Source: an uncultured Bacillota bacterium (GTDB lineage: Bacteria; Bacillota; Clostridia; Christensenellales; UBA1242). Taken from it: a stretch of DNA of 13,136 nt. Under the pieces are notes generated by a model, which worked only from the letters and a program-made list of their open reading frames with translations, had not been told where the DNA came from and ran no database searches. Shown one piece after another: positions 1-7,356 of the stretch. Position numbers and translations under genes: made by a program. The stretch lies in the NCBI GenBank assembly GCA_900545735.1, contig URAC01000023.1:1-13136 (forward strand), given 5' to 3'. Position 1 is the first letter of the stretch. Every line of letters begins with the position of its first letter.

Positions 1-35
1 TATCGTCGGCAGCGTCAGATGTGTATAAGAGACAG
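1..35. other. Nextera Read 1 adapter at left contig end (artifact)
   Basis: Positions 3-35 match the 33-base Nextera transposase Read 1 adapter, ending in the mosaic end AGATGTGTATAAGAGACAG. Positions 1-2 (TA) fit the last two bases of the i5 index read in full at the other end of the contig. This is library sequence, not genome. The AAGAGA inside it must not be read as a ribosome binding site for the gene that starts three bases later. Confidence 0.98.
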
Positions 36-37
36 AT

Positions 38-373
38 ATGGAACAAAGATATTTATTATTGAATGAACGCTCAAAAAGGGAAATTTTAAATTATTTGCCA
101 AGTTGCAACGAAACTGAAAAATTGGCGGATTTTTTCCAAGTATTTTCAGATGCAACAAGATTAAAAATCATTTCTTGTTTAGCAATGTGCGATATGTGCG
201 TCAATGATTTGTCCACTTTGCTGAAAATAAATCAAACAACAATATCTCATCAATTAAAATATTTAAAAAGCCAGCATTTAATCTCTTGTAAAAGAAATGG
301 CAAAATCATTGTATATTCGCTCACAAATCAAAAGACAAACGAACTAATGCTATCCGCTGTTAATGCAATATAA
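38..373 (+). CDS. ArsR/SmtB-family winged-helix transcriptional regulator
   Basis: A 111-aa protein of usual ArsR length. Residues about 28-100 form the winged helix: the family signature FxxFSDATRLKII (33-45), a turn and recognition helix INQTTISHQLKYLKSQHLI (64-82), and a basic wing KRNGKIIVYSL (85-95). ArsR proteins are dimeric repressors that release DNA on binding metal or another ligand. The helix that carries the metal motif ELCVCD in ArsR/CadC-type sensors reads DMCVND here. C54 is kept, the second Cys is Asn, and an extra C51 gives CxxC; C23, C47 and C84 are also present. The ligand is therefore uncertain. The ATG at 38 lies three bases after the adapter, so the promoter, RBS and any longer N-terminus are not visible. 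No target gene lies beside it; downstream it converges on secF at a shared terminator. Confidence 0.9.
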   Translation: MEQRYLLLNERSKREILNYLPSCNETEKLADFFQVFSDATRLKIISCLAMCDMCVNDLSTLLKINQTTISHQLKYLKSQHLISCKRNGKIIVYSLTNQKTNELMLSAVNAI

Positions 374-409
374 ATGTTCATCATCTTAGTATTAATCTTG
401 ACTGCGTAA

Positions 410-437
410 AAAAAACACATCAAACGATGTGTTTTTT
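410..437. terminator. Bidirectional terminator between arsR-like gene and secF
   Basis: The core stem ACACATC (415-421) pairs with GATGTGT (426-432) around the loop AAAC. A-run and T-run flanks (410-414 and 433-437) extend it to 12 bp and supply a U-tract in either direction. It sits between convergent genes ending at 373 (+) and 439 (-). Confidence 0.85.
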
Positions 438-438
438 A

Positions 439-1404
439 TTAATTTTTCTTAGATTTAACTCTTCTTTTGATGTTTATCTTTTCCCAAAGATATGGAGTTA
501 AATAGAATGTTGTGAGCGCTGAGAAAACAACGCCAATCAATGCTGGAATTGCAAATGCTCTAAGTTGTAATGTTCCAAGGCCTGCAAGAAGAATCAAAGC
601 GATAACGCAAACTATGCTGATTACAACTAATGGGCTAAAGATTTCTCTCAATGTTAAATTTGCAATTTCAACCCTTGTTTTATCTTTTAAGTTTTCGTCT
701 TTAACATTTTGTTTTGCTTGTTTAAAGAACAATAATTTAAACAAACTAGACAAAACAAAGACAAACACAAATGCTGCAGTTATTGAGAAATTGATAGGTA
801 TTCTGCAAATTATAACCATTGATAATAAAATGACTAAATCTAATAAAATTGATACCAAATAGTTTATTGCTGTTGACAAGTCATATCTGAAGATTGCTGC
901 AAGTGCCAAAACTACAATAGCAACTGACAAAGCAACTGCTGCCATTTTTGTTCCATAAATTGCTGTGCCATCAACGGTTACTGCTTTAACATAATTTTTT
1001 TGAACAAGGTCTTCTGCATTATAACCAAATTCTGCATTTATAGCATTTTTAACAGCTTCATTTTTTGCTGTATCTTTACTTAAAATCTTAACAACGACTG
1101 CATCGCCGAACGCTGTTTCTTCAAGTTGATATGATGAAACTTCCAAGTTGTTTGATTTTAAAATTTCATCAATCTTATTGCAAGTCTCATTATATTTACC
1201 TTCGTCTTGAACGCCATCAACGACCACAGTTAGAACTGTTCCGCCCGCGTATTCAAAATCTAACCTAATTCCTAAAAATGCAACAATGAATATTGCTGAA
1301 ACAAGCACAGCGATTAAAACTGCCAAGTAATATTTCATATGTGATAAAAAGTTTACTTTTGATGCGCTAACTTTTTTAGCGAGAGATAAATTAGCCAATT
1401 TCAT
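439..1404 (-). CDS. secF: SecF-like protein-export membrane subunit, divergent
   Basis: A 321-aa protein with the SecF plan. It has TM1 at about 25-46, then LDFEYAGGT (48-56, the family's D-F-x-GGT element), an extracytoplasmic domain (about 57-150), and five further hydrophobic segments (about 152-172, 178-199, 204-227, 255-275, 282-303). SecDF assists SecYEG translocation, using the proton gradient to pull on emerging proteins. The usual SecF TM4 motif GYSxNDTVVVFDRIRE is replaced by FVFVLSSLFKLLFFKQ. Aligning on the conserved Ala pair (210-211) and on the downstream ..QN puts Phe222 where the conserved Asp should be, and the helix has no acidic residue. The ATG lies 14 bp inside the secD end with AGGAAGG ahead of it, so translation is coupled. 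The family call is firm; retention of proton-driven function is doubtful. Confidence 0.88.
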   Translation of the reverse strand: MKLANLSLAKKVSASKVNFLSHMKYYLAVLIAVLVSAIFIVAFLGIRLDFEYAGGTVLTVVVDGVQDEGKYNETCNKIDEILKSNNLEVSSYQLEETAFGDAVVVKILSKDTAKNEAVKNAINAEFGYNAEDLVQKNYVKAVTVDGTAIYGTKMAAVALSVAIVVLALAAIFRYDLSTAINYLVSILLDLVILLSMVIICRIPINFSITAAFVFVFVLSSLFKLLFFKQAKQNVKDENLKDKTRVEIANLTLREIFSPLVVISIVCVIALILLAGLGTLQLRAFAIPALIGVVFSALTTFYLTPYLWEKINIKRRVKSKKN

Positions 1405-2710
1405 CTATGCCTTCCTCCCTTTTTAAATTAACTCTTTTTTCATTCGTTTTGTTATATACAACGTGGCAATCAACAAGTGATTTTGAAATAACCAATGAAA
1501 CAACCACGCTCAATAAACAACCAACAAGTAATGCTATTGCAAAAGTTTTAAGTGCTGCTGTTCCAATGAAATAGCAAAGCAAACTTGTAACAAACGCAAC
1601 AACTGTAAAGTCAACAACCAATCCATAAGACTTCTTATAACCAGCTTTAACTGCTGCTGGAATTTTCTTGCCTTTTGCATATTCTTCCTTAACTTTTTCC
1701 ATAGGAATGATATTTGATGCTGCAAACAACAAGAATGAAAGCAATACGCCAGCAACGCCCGCAATAGAGATTTCAAATAATGTGATTGTTTGTAATAAGA
1801 ACAACATCAATCCAACATATAACAATGTTGAAAGGCTAAGCATAAGCCCAAATTCTCTATATCTTACAACATAGAAGATTACAACTGCTACAATCAATGC
1901 TAAAAGTGCGATTGATGTTAAAAGAAGTGCACTTCTTCCCATTGAAGGGCCTATTGTGTTTACTTGATTTCCAACAGTGTTTAATGTAAGTGGTGTGCTT
2001 CCGCAATACATTTGAATTGCAAGTTCTTCAGCATAATTTTGGCTCATTGAAGAACTTGAAATAAACATAAATCCATCTTCTATCTTTTCAGAAATAGAAA
2101 TTGAGAAGAATGCTGATTCGCTATCACCTCTAAACATATACAATGTAACTGCGCTGTTAGCTGCGTTTGAAGTTTTGTCTGCAAGAACTGCTTTTGCTGT
2201 ATCGTCAAAAGCAATATATGCACCCCATTGATAAGCATAAGAACTTGTTTGAAGTTGCGTTGCAAATGCAGCGGTAACATTTTCACCCGTTATAATTGGA
2301 GTTGCTGTTGAATCTGAAGATGTTCTGATTTTCAAAACGCCAGCGCCAATAGTTGACAACACATCGCTTGTGTCGTCTTTTGCAGGTGCTTCAATTCTTA
2401 TTCCGCCATCGCTTGTTTTTGAAATAAAGGCGTTGTTGATATTTTTTGTTGACAAAATACTTTCAACTCTTTTAAAAGTGTCTTCTAACTTCGCGTTGAA
2501 ATCTTCATCTGACATATCTTCTGGCCTAGTGGCTGTATAGTCTGCATACACACCGCCATCATATTCTATCCCCTTATAGATTGCTTGTGCAAAACCTACA
2601 TATCTATAATTTTTTCCTGCCACATCAAAAGATATGAAAGAAAAAATTAGAGCAAGTGCTGTTATTACACTGACTAAACATAGGGTTATTACTGCTCTTT
2701 TTTTACTCAT
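1391..2710 (-). CDS. secD: SecD-like protein-export membrane subunit, divergent
   Basis: A 439-aa protein with TM1 at about 8-28, a GIEYDGGVY element (48-55) in place of the usual G-x-DL-x-GG, a large extracytoplasmic region (about 56-255) containing the TVGNQVNTIGPSMG approach to the membrane (245-258), and five C-terminal segments (about 260-283, 287-307, 313-335, 365-383, 389-412). The family motif GMAVDANVLIFERIREE in TM4 aligns with FLLFAASNIIPMEKVKEE (326-343). The Asn is kept (N333), but the Asp that matters for proton coupling is Ala331 (codon 1718-1720). The later S-x-x-x-D element is kept at D367. It is shorter than E. coli SecD (about 615 aa), as in many Gram-positives. Its ATG has AGAAGGA ahead of it, its own promoter overlaps the ligA stop, and it overlaps secF by 14 bp. 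Together the pair should form one SecDF complex. Confidence 0.9.
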   Translation of the reverse strand: MSKKRAVITLCLVSVITALALIFSFISFDVAGKNYRYVGFAQAIYKGIEYDGGVYADYTATRPEDMSDEDFNAKLEDTFKRVESILSTKNINNAFISKTSDGGIRIEAPAKDDTSDVLSTIGAGVLKIRTSSDSTATPIITGENVTAAFATQLQTSSYAYQWGAYIAFDDTAKAVLADKTSNAANSAVTLYMFRGDSESAFFSISISEKIEDGFMFISSSSMSQNYAEELAIQMYCGSTPLTLNTVGNQVNTIGPSMGRSALLLTSIALLALIVAVVIFYVVRYREFGLMLSLSTLLYVGLMLFLLQTITLFEISIAGVAGVLLSFLLFAASNIIPMEKVKEEYAKGKKIPAAVKAGYKKSYGLVVDFTVVAFVTSLLCYFIGTAALKTFAIALLVGCLLSVVVSLVISKSLVDCHVVYNKTNEKRVNLKREEGIDEIG

Positions 2711-2726
2711 TTTCGTTTCCTTCTAA

Positions 2727-2743
2727 TGTAAATTTCCTTTACA
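2727..2743. promoter_or_regulatory. Inverted repeat TGTAAA-N5-TTTACA at the secD transcription start
   Basis: A perfect 6+5+6 inverted repeat lies directly downstream of the secD -10 box and so would cover the predicted transcript start. Its spelling fits the GlnR/TnrA pattern TGTNA-N7-TNACA. That is a weak match by itself and no regulator is visible here. Confidence 0.4.
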
Positions 2744-2771
2744 AGTATATAAATTTTTTTGTTTATGTCAA
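2744..2771 (-). promoter_or_regulatory. secDF promoter
   Basis: On the minus strand TTGACA (2771-2766) is followed after 16 bp by TATACT (2749-2744). The -35 box overlaps the ligA TGA stop codon. The predicted start near 2737 leaves a leader of about 27 nt with an AGAAGGA site before the secD ATG. Confidence 0.75.
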
Positions 2772-4732
2772 ACATTTTTAAGCATTTGTTCAAACTCGTT
2801 TTCAGAAATGATTTTAATGCCCAAATTTTGCGCTTTAGAAAGCTTGCTTCCAGCATTTTCTCCCGCTAAAACATAATTGGTGTTTTTAGAAACGGAAGAA
2901 GACACATTAGCGCCCAAATTTGTCAATATTTCACTTGCTTCATTTCGTGAATATTTTTCCAAACTTCCAGTTAAAACAAAAGTTTTGCCGTTAAAAACGC
3001 TATTTTTAACAATGTTATCTGCTTGCTCTTCAATTTTTACGCCAACTTCTTTTAACTTTTCAATTTCAGTTAAGTTCTTATCATCTCTGAAATAATTATA
3101 CACGCATTCAGCAACAACATCGCCAATATCTCTTATTGCTTGCAACTCCTCTTTTGTTGCATTCTTCAAATTTTCTAAAGTTTTGAAAACTTTTGCCAAA
3201 TCTCCAGCCGTTTTCTTGCCAACATTATCAATTCCAAGTGCAAATATGAAATTGCTTAGTTTCACGTTCTTGCTCTTTTCAATAGCATCTATTAAATTTT
3301 GGGCTTTTTTGTCTTTAAAACCTTCTAAATTCGTTAATTGCTCCAATGTTAATTTGTATAGATCGCTTGGACTTCTAACACCTAATTGATTGAAAAACAA
3401 TTCCGATGTTTTATCTCTATAACCTTCAATATTCATTGCATCGCGGCTTGCAAAGTGCGTCAAAGTATCTATAACTTGTTCTGGGCAATTTTCATTTTTA
3501 CAAAATAAATTAGCACCTATTTCAACAAGTTTTTCACCGCAAGATGGGCAAGTTGTTGGAATTTCAATTTCCTTTGATGTTGGATATTCTTCAGCTAAGC
3601 CTAATATTTCAGGAATAACTTCATTGCTACGCCTTAAAAACACCCTAGAACCTATCTTAACGCGTTTTCGTTGAATATCTGAAGCATTGTTTAAAGTTGC
3701 GCGTTTGATTGTCGCCCCTGCAAGTTCTACCGGCTCGACTATGCCTATTGGCGTTATCTTACCCGTTCTTCCAACCTGCCAAACAACATCTTCTAGCATT
3801 GTTGATATCTCTTGCGCTTCAAATTTATACGCAATAGCCCATCTTGGGAACTTTGCTGTGTAGCCCATTTCTTCCCTATAAGCTATTTGATTTGTTTTGA
3901 TAACCATTCCGTCCATCAAAATATCCAAACTTGACTTGATTTTATCAACTTCATCAATCAACTTTTCAATATTTTTGACATCTTTTTCAATATGGAAGAA
4001 ATCTGAAATTTTAAAGCCATTTTCCTTTAAAAACTCAATACTTTCCTTTTGCGTTTTAAACTTTTTGCCTTCAATATAATTAATGGAATATACTATCCAA
4101 TCCAAATTCCTTGATGCTGTAACCTTTGGGTCCAAATTTCTAATCGCTCCAGCAACGGCATTTCGAGCATTTTTGAGAGGTTCAGCTGCTGTTTTATTGT
4201 ATTTCTCTAAGTTTGAAAGCGATATAAGCCCTTCACCTTGGACAATTAGTTTGCCTTTGAAAGGAATTTCAAGCGGAACAGATTTGATTGTTTTGACCTG
4301 TTCTGTTACATCTTCACCAACTTTCCCATTTCCTCTTGTTCCAGCACGCTTGAATAGCCCATTTTCATATTCCACAACAATGGAAAGGCCATCGAACTTA
4401 TATTCCACAGAAAATTCTGCATCTGGGAAATCTTTTTTAACGCCGATAACAAAATTTTCTAATTCCTCATAAGAGTTGCATTTATCCAAACTAAACAGCG
4501 GCACATCGTGATTGAATTTCTTAAAGCCTTTTAAAATCTCTCCGCCAACACGATTTGATGGCGAATTTGGATAAACAACGCCCGTTTCACGCTCTAATGC
4601 TTGAAGTTTATCATATAGCCTGTCATACTCCACATCGGAAATCGTAGGCTTATCCAAAACATAATAATTTCGAATATGCACATTGAGTTCTTTGATAAGT
4701 TTTTGCATTTCAATTTCTTGTTCTTTATTCAT
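2768..4732 (-). CDS. ligA: NAD+-dependent DNA ligase LigA
   Basis: A 654-aa protein that seals nicks in duplex DNA using NAD+ in replication and repair; E. coli LigA is 671 aa. Order of domains: Ia NAD-binding helices with YDRLYDKL (36-43) and YPNSP (54-58); adenylation domain with the nucleophile K112 in KFDG (112-115), GEDVT (139-143), MDGMVIK (273-279) and KFPRWAIAYKF (294-304); OB fold with GRTGKITPIG (321-330); zinc finger C395, C398, C411, C416; helix-hairpin-helix region (about 497-540); BRCT (about 578-654). Small departures are VQGEG (164-168) for the usual VRGEV and RGNG (133-136) for RGDG; core catalytic residues are intact. No Shine-Dalgarno precedes the ATG, but a TATAAT lies seven bases upstream, suggesting a leaderless transcript. 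Two palindromes further upstream may control it. Confidence 0.97.
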   Translation of the reverse strand: MNKEQEIEMQKLIKELNVHIRNYYVLDKPTISDVEYDRLYDKLQALERETGVVYPNSPSNRVGGEILKGFKKFNHDVPLFSLDKCNSYEELENFVIGVKKDFPDAEFSVEYKFDGLSIVVEYENGLFKRAGTRGNGKVGEDVTEQVKTIKSVPLEIPFKGKLIVQGEGLISLSNLEKYNKTAAEPLKNARNAVAGAIRNLDPKVTASRNLDWIVYSINYIEGKKFKTQKESIEFLKENGFKISDFFHIEKDVKNIEKLIDEVDKIKSSLDILMDGMVIKTNQIAYREEMGYTAKFPRWAIAYKFEAQEISTMLEDVVWQVGRTGKITPIGIVEPVELAGATIKRATLNNASDIQRKRVKIGSRVFLRRSNEVIPEILGLAEEYPTSKEIEIPTTCPSCGEKLVEIGANLFCKNENCPEQVIDTLTHFASRDAMNIEGYRDKTSELFFNQLGVRSPSDLYKLTLEQLTNLEGFKDKKAQNLIDAIEKSKNVKLSNFIFALGIDNVGKKTAGDLAKVFKTLENLKNATKEELQAIRDIGDVVAECVYNYFRDDKNLTEIEKLKEVGVKIEEQADNIVKNSVFNGKTFVLTGSLEKYSRNEASEILTNLGANVSSSVSKNTNYVLAGENAGSKLSKAQNLGIKIISENEFEQMLKNV

Positions 4733-4739
4733 ATAATTG

Positions 4740-4768
4740 ATTATAAACTTTAATAATTAAATTCAAAA
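4740..4768 (-). promoter_or_regulatory. Probable ligA promoter giving a leaderless transcript
   Basis: On the minus strand TATAAT (4745-4740) is followed by CAATTAT and then the ligA ATG at 4732, so transcription would start at or next to the A of ATG. A weak -35, TTTTGA, lies 17 bp upstream (4768-4763). There is no AGGAGG-like site before the ATG. Confidence 0.55.
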
Positions 4769-4800
4769 GCGTTTTAACAAAAAATATTAAAAAATGCTGA

Positions 4801-4818
4801 TTGCATAGTACTATGCAA
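4801..4818. promoter_or_regulatory. Perfect 18-bp palindrome upstream of ligA (putative operator)
   Basis: TTGCATAGTACTATGCAA is its own reverse complement. It lies 68 bp upstream of the ligA start and downstream of the rpmE terminator. Its outer arms TTGCAT...ATGCAA and 18-bp length are the same as in the XRE-cluster palindromes at 9822, 9851 and 10085, while the central six bases differ (AGTACT instead of CATTTG or CAATTG). It is probably a binding site for a dimeric repressor; the protein is not known. Confidence 0.65.
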
Positions 4819-4824
4819 ACAATA

Positions 4825-4842
4825 TTTTATAGTACTATGCAA
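4825..4842. promoter_or_regulatory. Second, imperfect copy of the ligA-upstream palindrome
   Basis: TTTTATAGTACTATGCAA has a right arm identical to the palindrome at 4801 and two mismatches in the left arm. The two centres are 24 bp apart. Pairing of a perfect with a degenerate copy is typical of real operator regions. Confidence 0.55.
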
Positions 4843-4858
4843 AACATTAACCTCCTTT
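4827..4858 (-). other. Strong Shine-Dalgarno followed by a six-codon mini-ORF
   Basis: On the minus strand AAAGGAGG (4858-4851) is followed after three bases by ATG (4847) and the codons for MFCIVL, then TAA ending at 4827. The mini-ORF runs through the imperfect palindrome. It lies between the rpmE terminator and ligA. It may be a leader peptide, or a leftover ribosome binding site from a lost gene. The three-base spacing is shorter than ideal. Confidence 0.3.
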
Positions 4859-4883
4859 ATTTAAGCACTTTCTAGCAATTTTA

Positions 4884-4917
4884 AAAAAAACACTTTAAAA
4901 AGCCAAAGTGTTTTTTT
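4884..4917. terminator. rpmE terminator
   Basis: CACTTT (4891-4896) pairs with AAAGTG (4905-4910) around an eight-base loop, and flanking A and T runs extend the stem to 13 bp. On the minus strand it ends in a U-tract nine bases after the rpmE stop. It ends the rpsO-pnp-rpmE series before the ligA control region. Confidence 0.85.
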
Positions 4918-4926
4918 AATTTATAA

Positions 4927-5130
4927 CTATCTATTGAATTTTTTATTGAATTTCTCAACTCTACCACTTGTATCAACAATTTTTTGTTTGCCAGTGAAGA
5001 ATGGGTGGCATTTGTTACAAATATCAATTTTAATAACATCGCCTTCTGCTGTTGAGCCTGTTTTGAAAGTGTTTCCGCAAGCGCAAACAACATCTACTTC
5101 GTGATAGTTTGGGTGTCCGTTTTCTTTCAT
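4927..5130 (-). CDS. rpmE: 50S ribosomal protein L31, zinc-binding form
   Basis: A 67-aa protein with the L31 landmarks HPNYHEV (6-12), CACGNTF (16-22), ICNKCHPFFTGKQK (37-50) and the end DTSGRVEKFNKKF (53-65). C16, C18, C38 and C41 form the zinc site of the C+ class of L31, the form that some bacteria replace with a C- paralog when zinc is scarce. L31 bridges the large and small ribosomal subunits. The ATG has GAGGT six bases ahead. It follows pnp after 24 bp and is probably co-transcribed with it, and it is closed by a strong terminator. L31 next to pnp is not the arrangement seen in the common model organisms. Confidence 0.97.
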   Translation of the reverse strand: MKENGHPNYHEVDVVCACGNTFKTGSTAEGDVIKIDICNKCHPFFTGKQKIVDTSGRVEKFNKKFNR

Positions 5131-5154
5131 ATTTACCTCACTAAAATTTTATTT

Positions 5155-7248
5155 TTAATCTTTGCTTATAAGTTTGAAATCTACTCTGCCCTTATCGTCA
5201 ATTTTAAGGACTTCAACTTCAACTTCGTCACCAACTTTGACAACATCTTCAACTTTTTCAACTCTCTTCTTTGAAAGTTTTGAAATGTGAACCATACCAT
5301 CTTTTCCAGGTGCGATTTCAACAAAAGCTCCAAAATTCATAATTTTAACAACTTTTCCTGAATATATCTTTCCAACTTCTAAGTCTTCAGCAATATTCAA
5401 AATAATTTGTTTTGCTTTTTCAGCCATATCTGAATCTGGTGTTGCAATGTATACAAGGCCTTCGTCTGTAATGTCAATCTTAACGCCTGTTTCTTCAATG
5501 ATTTTATTAATCATCTTGCCGCCTGAGCCAATTACATCTTTTATCTTATCTGGATTGATGCTAAATGATATAATCTTAGGTGCATATTTTGAAAGTTCAG
5601 CTCTTGGTTTTTCAATAACTGCAAGCATTTTTTCCATAATATACATTCTTCCTGCTCTTGCTTGTTCAAGTGCTGTTGTTAAGATATTTTTATCGATTCC
5701 TTTGATTTTAATATCCATTTGAATTGCTGTAATTCCTTTTGATGTTCCTGTAACTTTAAAGTCCATATCACCTAAGAAATCTTCAAGACCTTGAATGTCT
5801 GAAAGAACAGCAACTTTATGGCTATTGTCATCTTTAATAAGTCCCATAGCAATGCCGGCAACTGGTGCTTTGATTGGAACGCCAGCGTCCATAAGCGCAA
5901 GGGTTGAACCGCAAGTGCTTGCCATTGATGATGAGCCGTTTGAAGATAAAACTTCACTAACAAGCCTTATAGCATAAGGAAATTCTTCTTCTGATGGAAT
6001 TACTGGTTCCAACGCTCTTTCAGCAAGTGCGCCGTGTCCAATTTCCCTTCTTCCTGGGCTCTTTAAAGGCTTTGCTTCGCCAGTTGCATATCCTGGCATA
6101 TTGTAATGATGCATATATCTCTTGCATTCTTCATCGTCTAAGCCTTCAAGCTTTTGCATATCTGATATTGTTCCAAGTGTTAATGTTGTTAAAACTTGTG
6201 TTTGCCCACGAGTGAAAACACCTGTTCCGTGAACTCTTGGAAGAACACCAACTTCGCACCAAATAGGCCTTATTTCTGTTGTTTTTCTGCCATCAGGTCT
6301 AACACCTTCATTCAAGATTTTAGAACGAACAGTTTCTTTTGTTATTTTGTAAATAACATCATCAATCATCTTTGTTTGTTCTGGATATTTTTCAGCAAAA
6401 TGTTCGTGAATTTCTTCATCTGCTTTGTCTTGATTTGCTTGACGAACTTGTCTGTCAAATTCATCTAACGCTTTTACAATCAATGGAGTTGCAAATTCTC
6501 TAACATCTGCTTCTAAATCTGGGTCAATAACATTGTAAACAATCTTGTCATTTACAGGTTTGCCAATTTGTTCTTTTACTTTCTTTTGGAAGGCAACAAT
6601 CTTCTTTATTTCTTCGTGACCGAACATAATCGCGTCTAACATTTGTTGCTCTGTTACTTCCTTAGCACCTGCTTCAACCATTAAAACGGCTTCTTCCGTT
6701 CCTGAAAGCATTAAGTGCATTAAACTCTTTTCTCTTTGTTCTTGATTTGGGTTGATAACATATTGCCCATCAACAAGGCCAACACATACTGAACCAGTTG
6801 GTCCCATAAATGGAATGTCTGAAATTGAAAGAGCAAACGATGAACCAAGCATAGCCAAAACTTCTGGCATAACATCAGGTTCAACTGAGAGTGCTGTTGC
6901 AATAACTGTTACATCATTGTAAAAACCTTTTGGAAAAAGTGGACGAAGTGGTCTATCAATTAACCTTGATGTTAAAATAGCCTTGTCACTTGCTCTTCCT
7001 TCACGCTTTTTAAATCCCCCAGGTATTTTGCCAACAGAATACATTTTTTCTTCAAAGTCAACACTGAGTGGGAAAAAATCAATTCCTGGCCTTGGTTGCT
7101 CACTCATATTTACATTAACTAAAACTGCTGTTTCGCCGCATCTAACAAGGCAAGAGCCGCTAGATTGTTCACAAAACTTGCCAGTTTCAAATGTAACTTT
7201 TCTGCCACCAATCTCAATTTCAAAGATTTGAGCATCTTTATTACTCAT
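5155..7248 (-). CDS. pnp: Polyribonucleotide nucleotidyltransferase (PNPase)
   Basis: A 697-aa 3'-5' exoribonuclease that uses phosphate to release nucleoside diphosphates and can also add tails; it acts as a trimer in the cytoplasm. Layout: first RNase PH domain (about 10-145, with GKIPGGFKKREGR 73-85 and SRLIDRPLRPLFP 94-106), helical linker (about 240-310), second, catalytic RNase PH domain (about 315-545, with VRPDGR 316-321, FTRGQTQ 345-351, SPGRREIGHGALAERAL 397-413, GDMDFKVTGTSKG 493-505), KH domain (about 556-615, with GSGG at 574-577) and S1 domain (about 624-695, with MNFGAFVEI 637-645). Length and motifs are complete. The ATG has AAGGAG seven bases ahead. It sits downstream of rpsO, the classic rpsO-pnp order. 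Confidence 0.98.
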   Translation of the reverse strand: MSNKDAQIFEIEIGGRKVTFETGKFCEQSSGSCLVRCGETAVLVNVNMSEQPRPGIDFFPLSVDFEEKMYSVGKIPGGFKKREGRASDKAILTSRLIDRPLRPLFPKGFYNDVTVIATALSVEPDVMPEVLAMLGSSFALSISDIPFMGPTGSVCVGLVDGQYVINPNQEQREKSLMHLMLSGTEEAVLMVEAGAKEVTEQQMLDAIMFGHEEIKKIVAFQKKVKEQIGKPVNDKIVYNVIDPDLEADVREFATPLIVKALDEFDRQVRQANQDKADEEIHEHFAEKYPEQTKMIDDVIYKITKETVRSKILNEGVRPDGRKTTEIRPIWCEVGVLPRVHGTGVFTRGQTQVLTTLTLGTISDMQKLEGLDDEECKRYMHHYNMPGYATGEAKPLKSPGRREIGHGALAERALEPVIPSEEEFPYAIRLVSEVLSSNGSSSMASTCGSTLALMDAGVPIKAPVAGIAMGLIKDDNSHKVAVLSDIQGLEDFLGDMDFKVTGTSKGITAIQMDIKIKGIDKNILTTALEQARAGRMYIMEKMLAVIEKPRAELSKYAPKIISFSINPDKIKDVIGSGGKMINKIIEETGVKIDITDEGLVYIATPDSDMAEKAKQIILNIAEDLEVGKIYSGKVVKIMNFGAFVEIAPGKDGMVHISKLSKKRVEKVEDVVKVGDEVEVEVLKIDDKGRVDFKLISKD

Positions 7249-7269
7249 ATAAACTCCTTTATAAATTTT

Positions 7270-7282
7270 CGCATAATATGCG
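7270..7282. other. Short palindromic hairpin in the pnp leader
   Basis: CGCATAATATGCG can fold into a 5-bp stem in the pnp 5' leader, 22 bases before the start codon. In the pnp direction no U-tract follows, so it is not a pnp terminator. A leader stem could take part in PNPase autocontrol of the kind known in E. coli, but nothing here shows that. Confidence 0.3.
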
Positions 7283-7328
7283 TTTTTTACCTCTAATTTA
7301 TTGCCCTAACTTGGACTTTTAAAAACAC

Positions 7329-7356
7329 AAAAAACTCGAAATTATCTAATTCCGAG
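7329..7356 (-). terminator. rpsO terminator overlapping the rpsO stop codon
   Basis: On the minus strand CTCGGAAT (7356-7349) pairs with ATTTCGAG (7342-7335), including one G-U pair, around a six-base loop and is followed by TTTTTT. The stem and loop contain the last codons and the TAA of rpsO. Partial read-through would supply pnp, as with the rpsO-pnp terminator in other bacteria. Confidence 0.75.

Noticed and set aside
512..862. 116-codon open frame on the + strand inside secF
   Set aside because: It is antisense to a well-supported membrane protein gene, and its composition reflects the opposite strand.
4083..4472. 129-codon open frame on the + strand inside ligA
   Set aside because: It lies wholly opposite a strongly conserved gene, has no ribosome binding site and looks like no protein family. 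It is a shadow frame.
4801..4842. A sigma-70 promoter within the ligA palindromes (TTGCAT as -35)
   Set aside because: On neither strand is there a good -10 box at 16-18 bp from TTGCAT. The better ligA -10 box is at 4740-4745.
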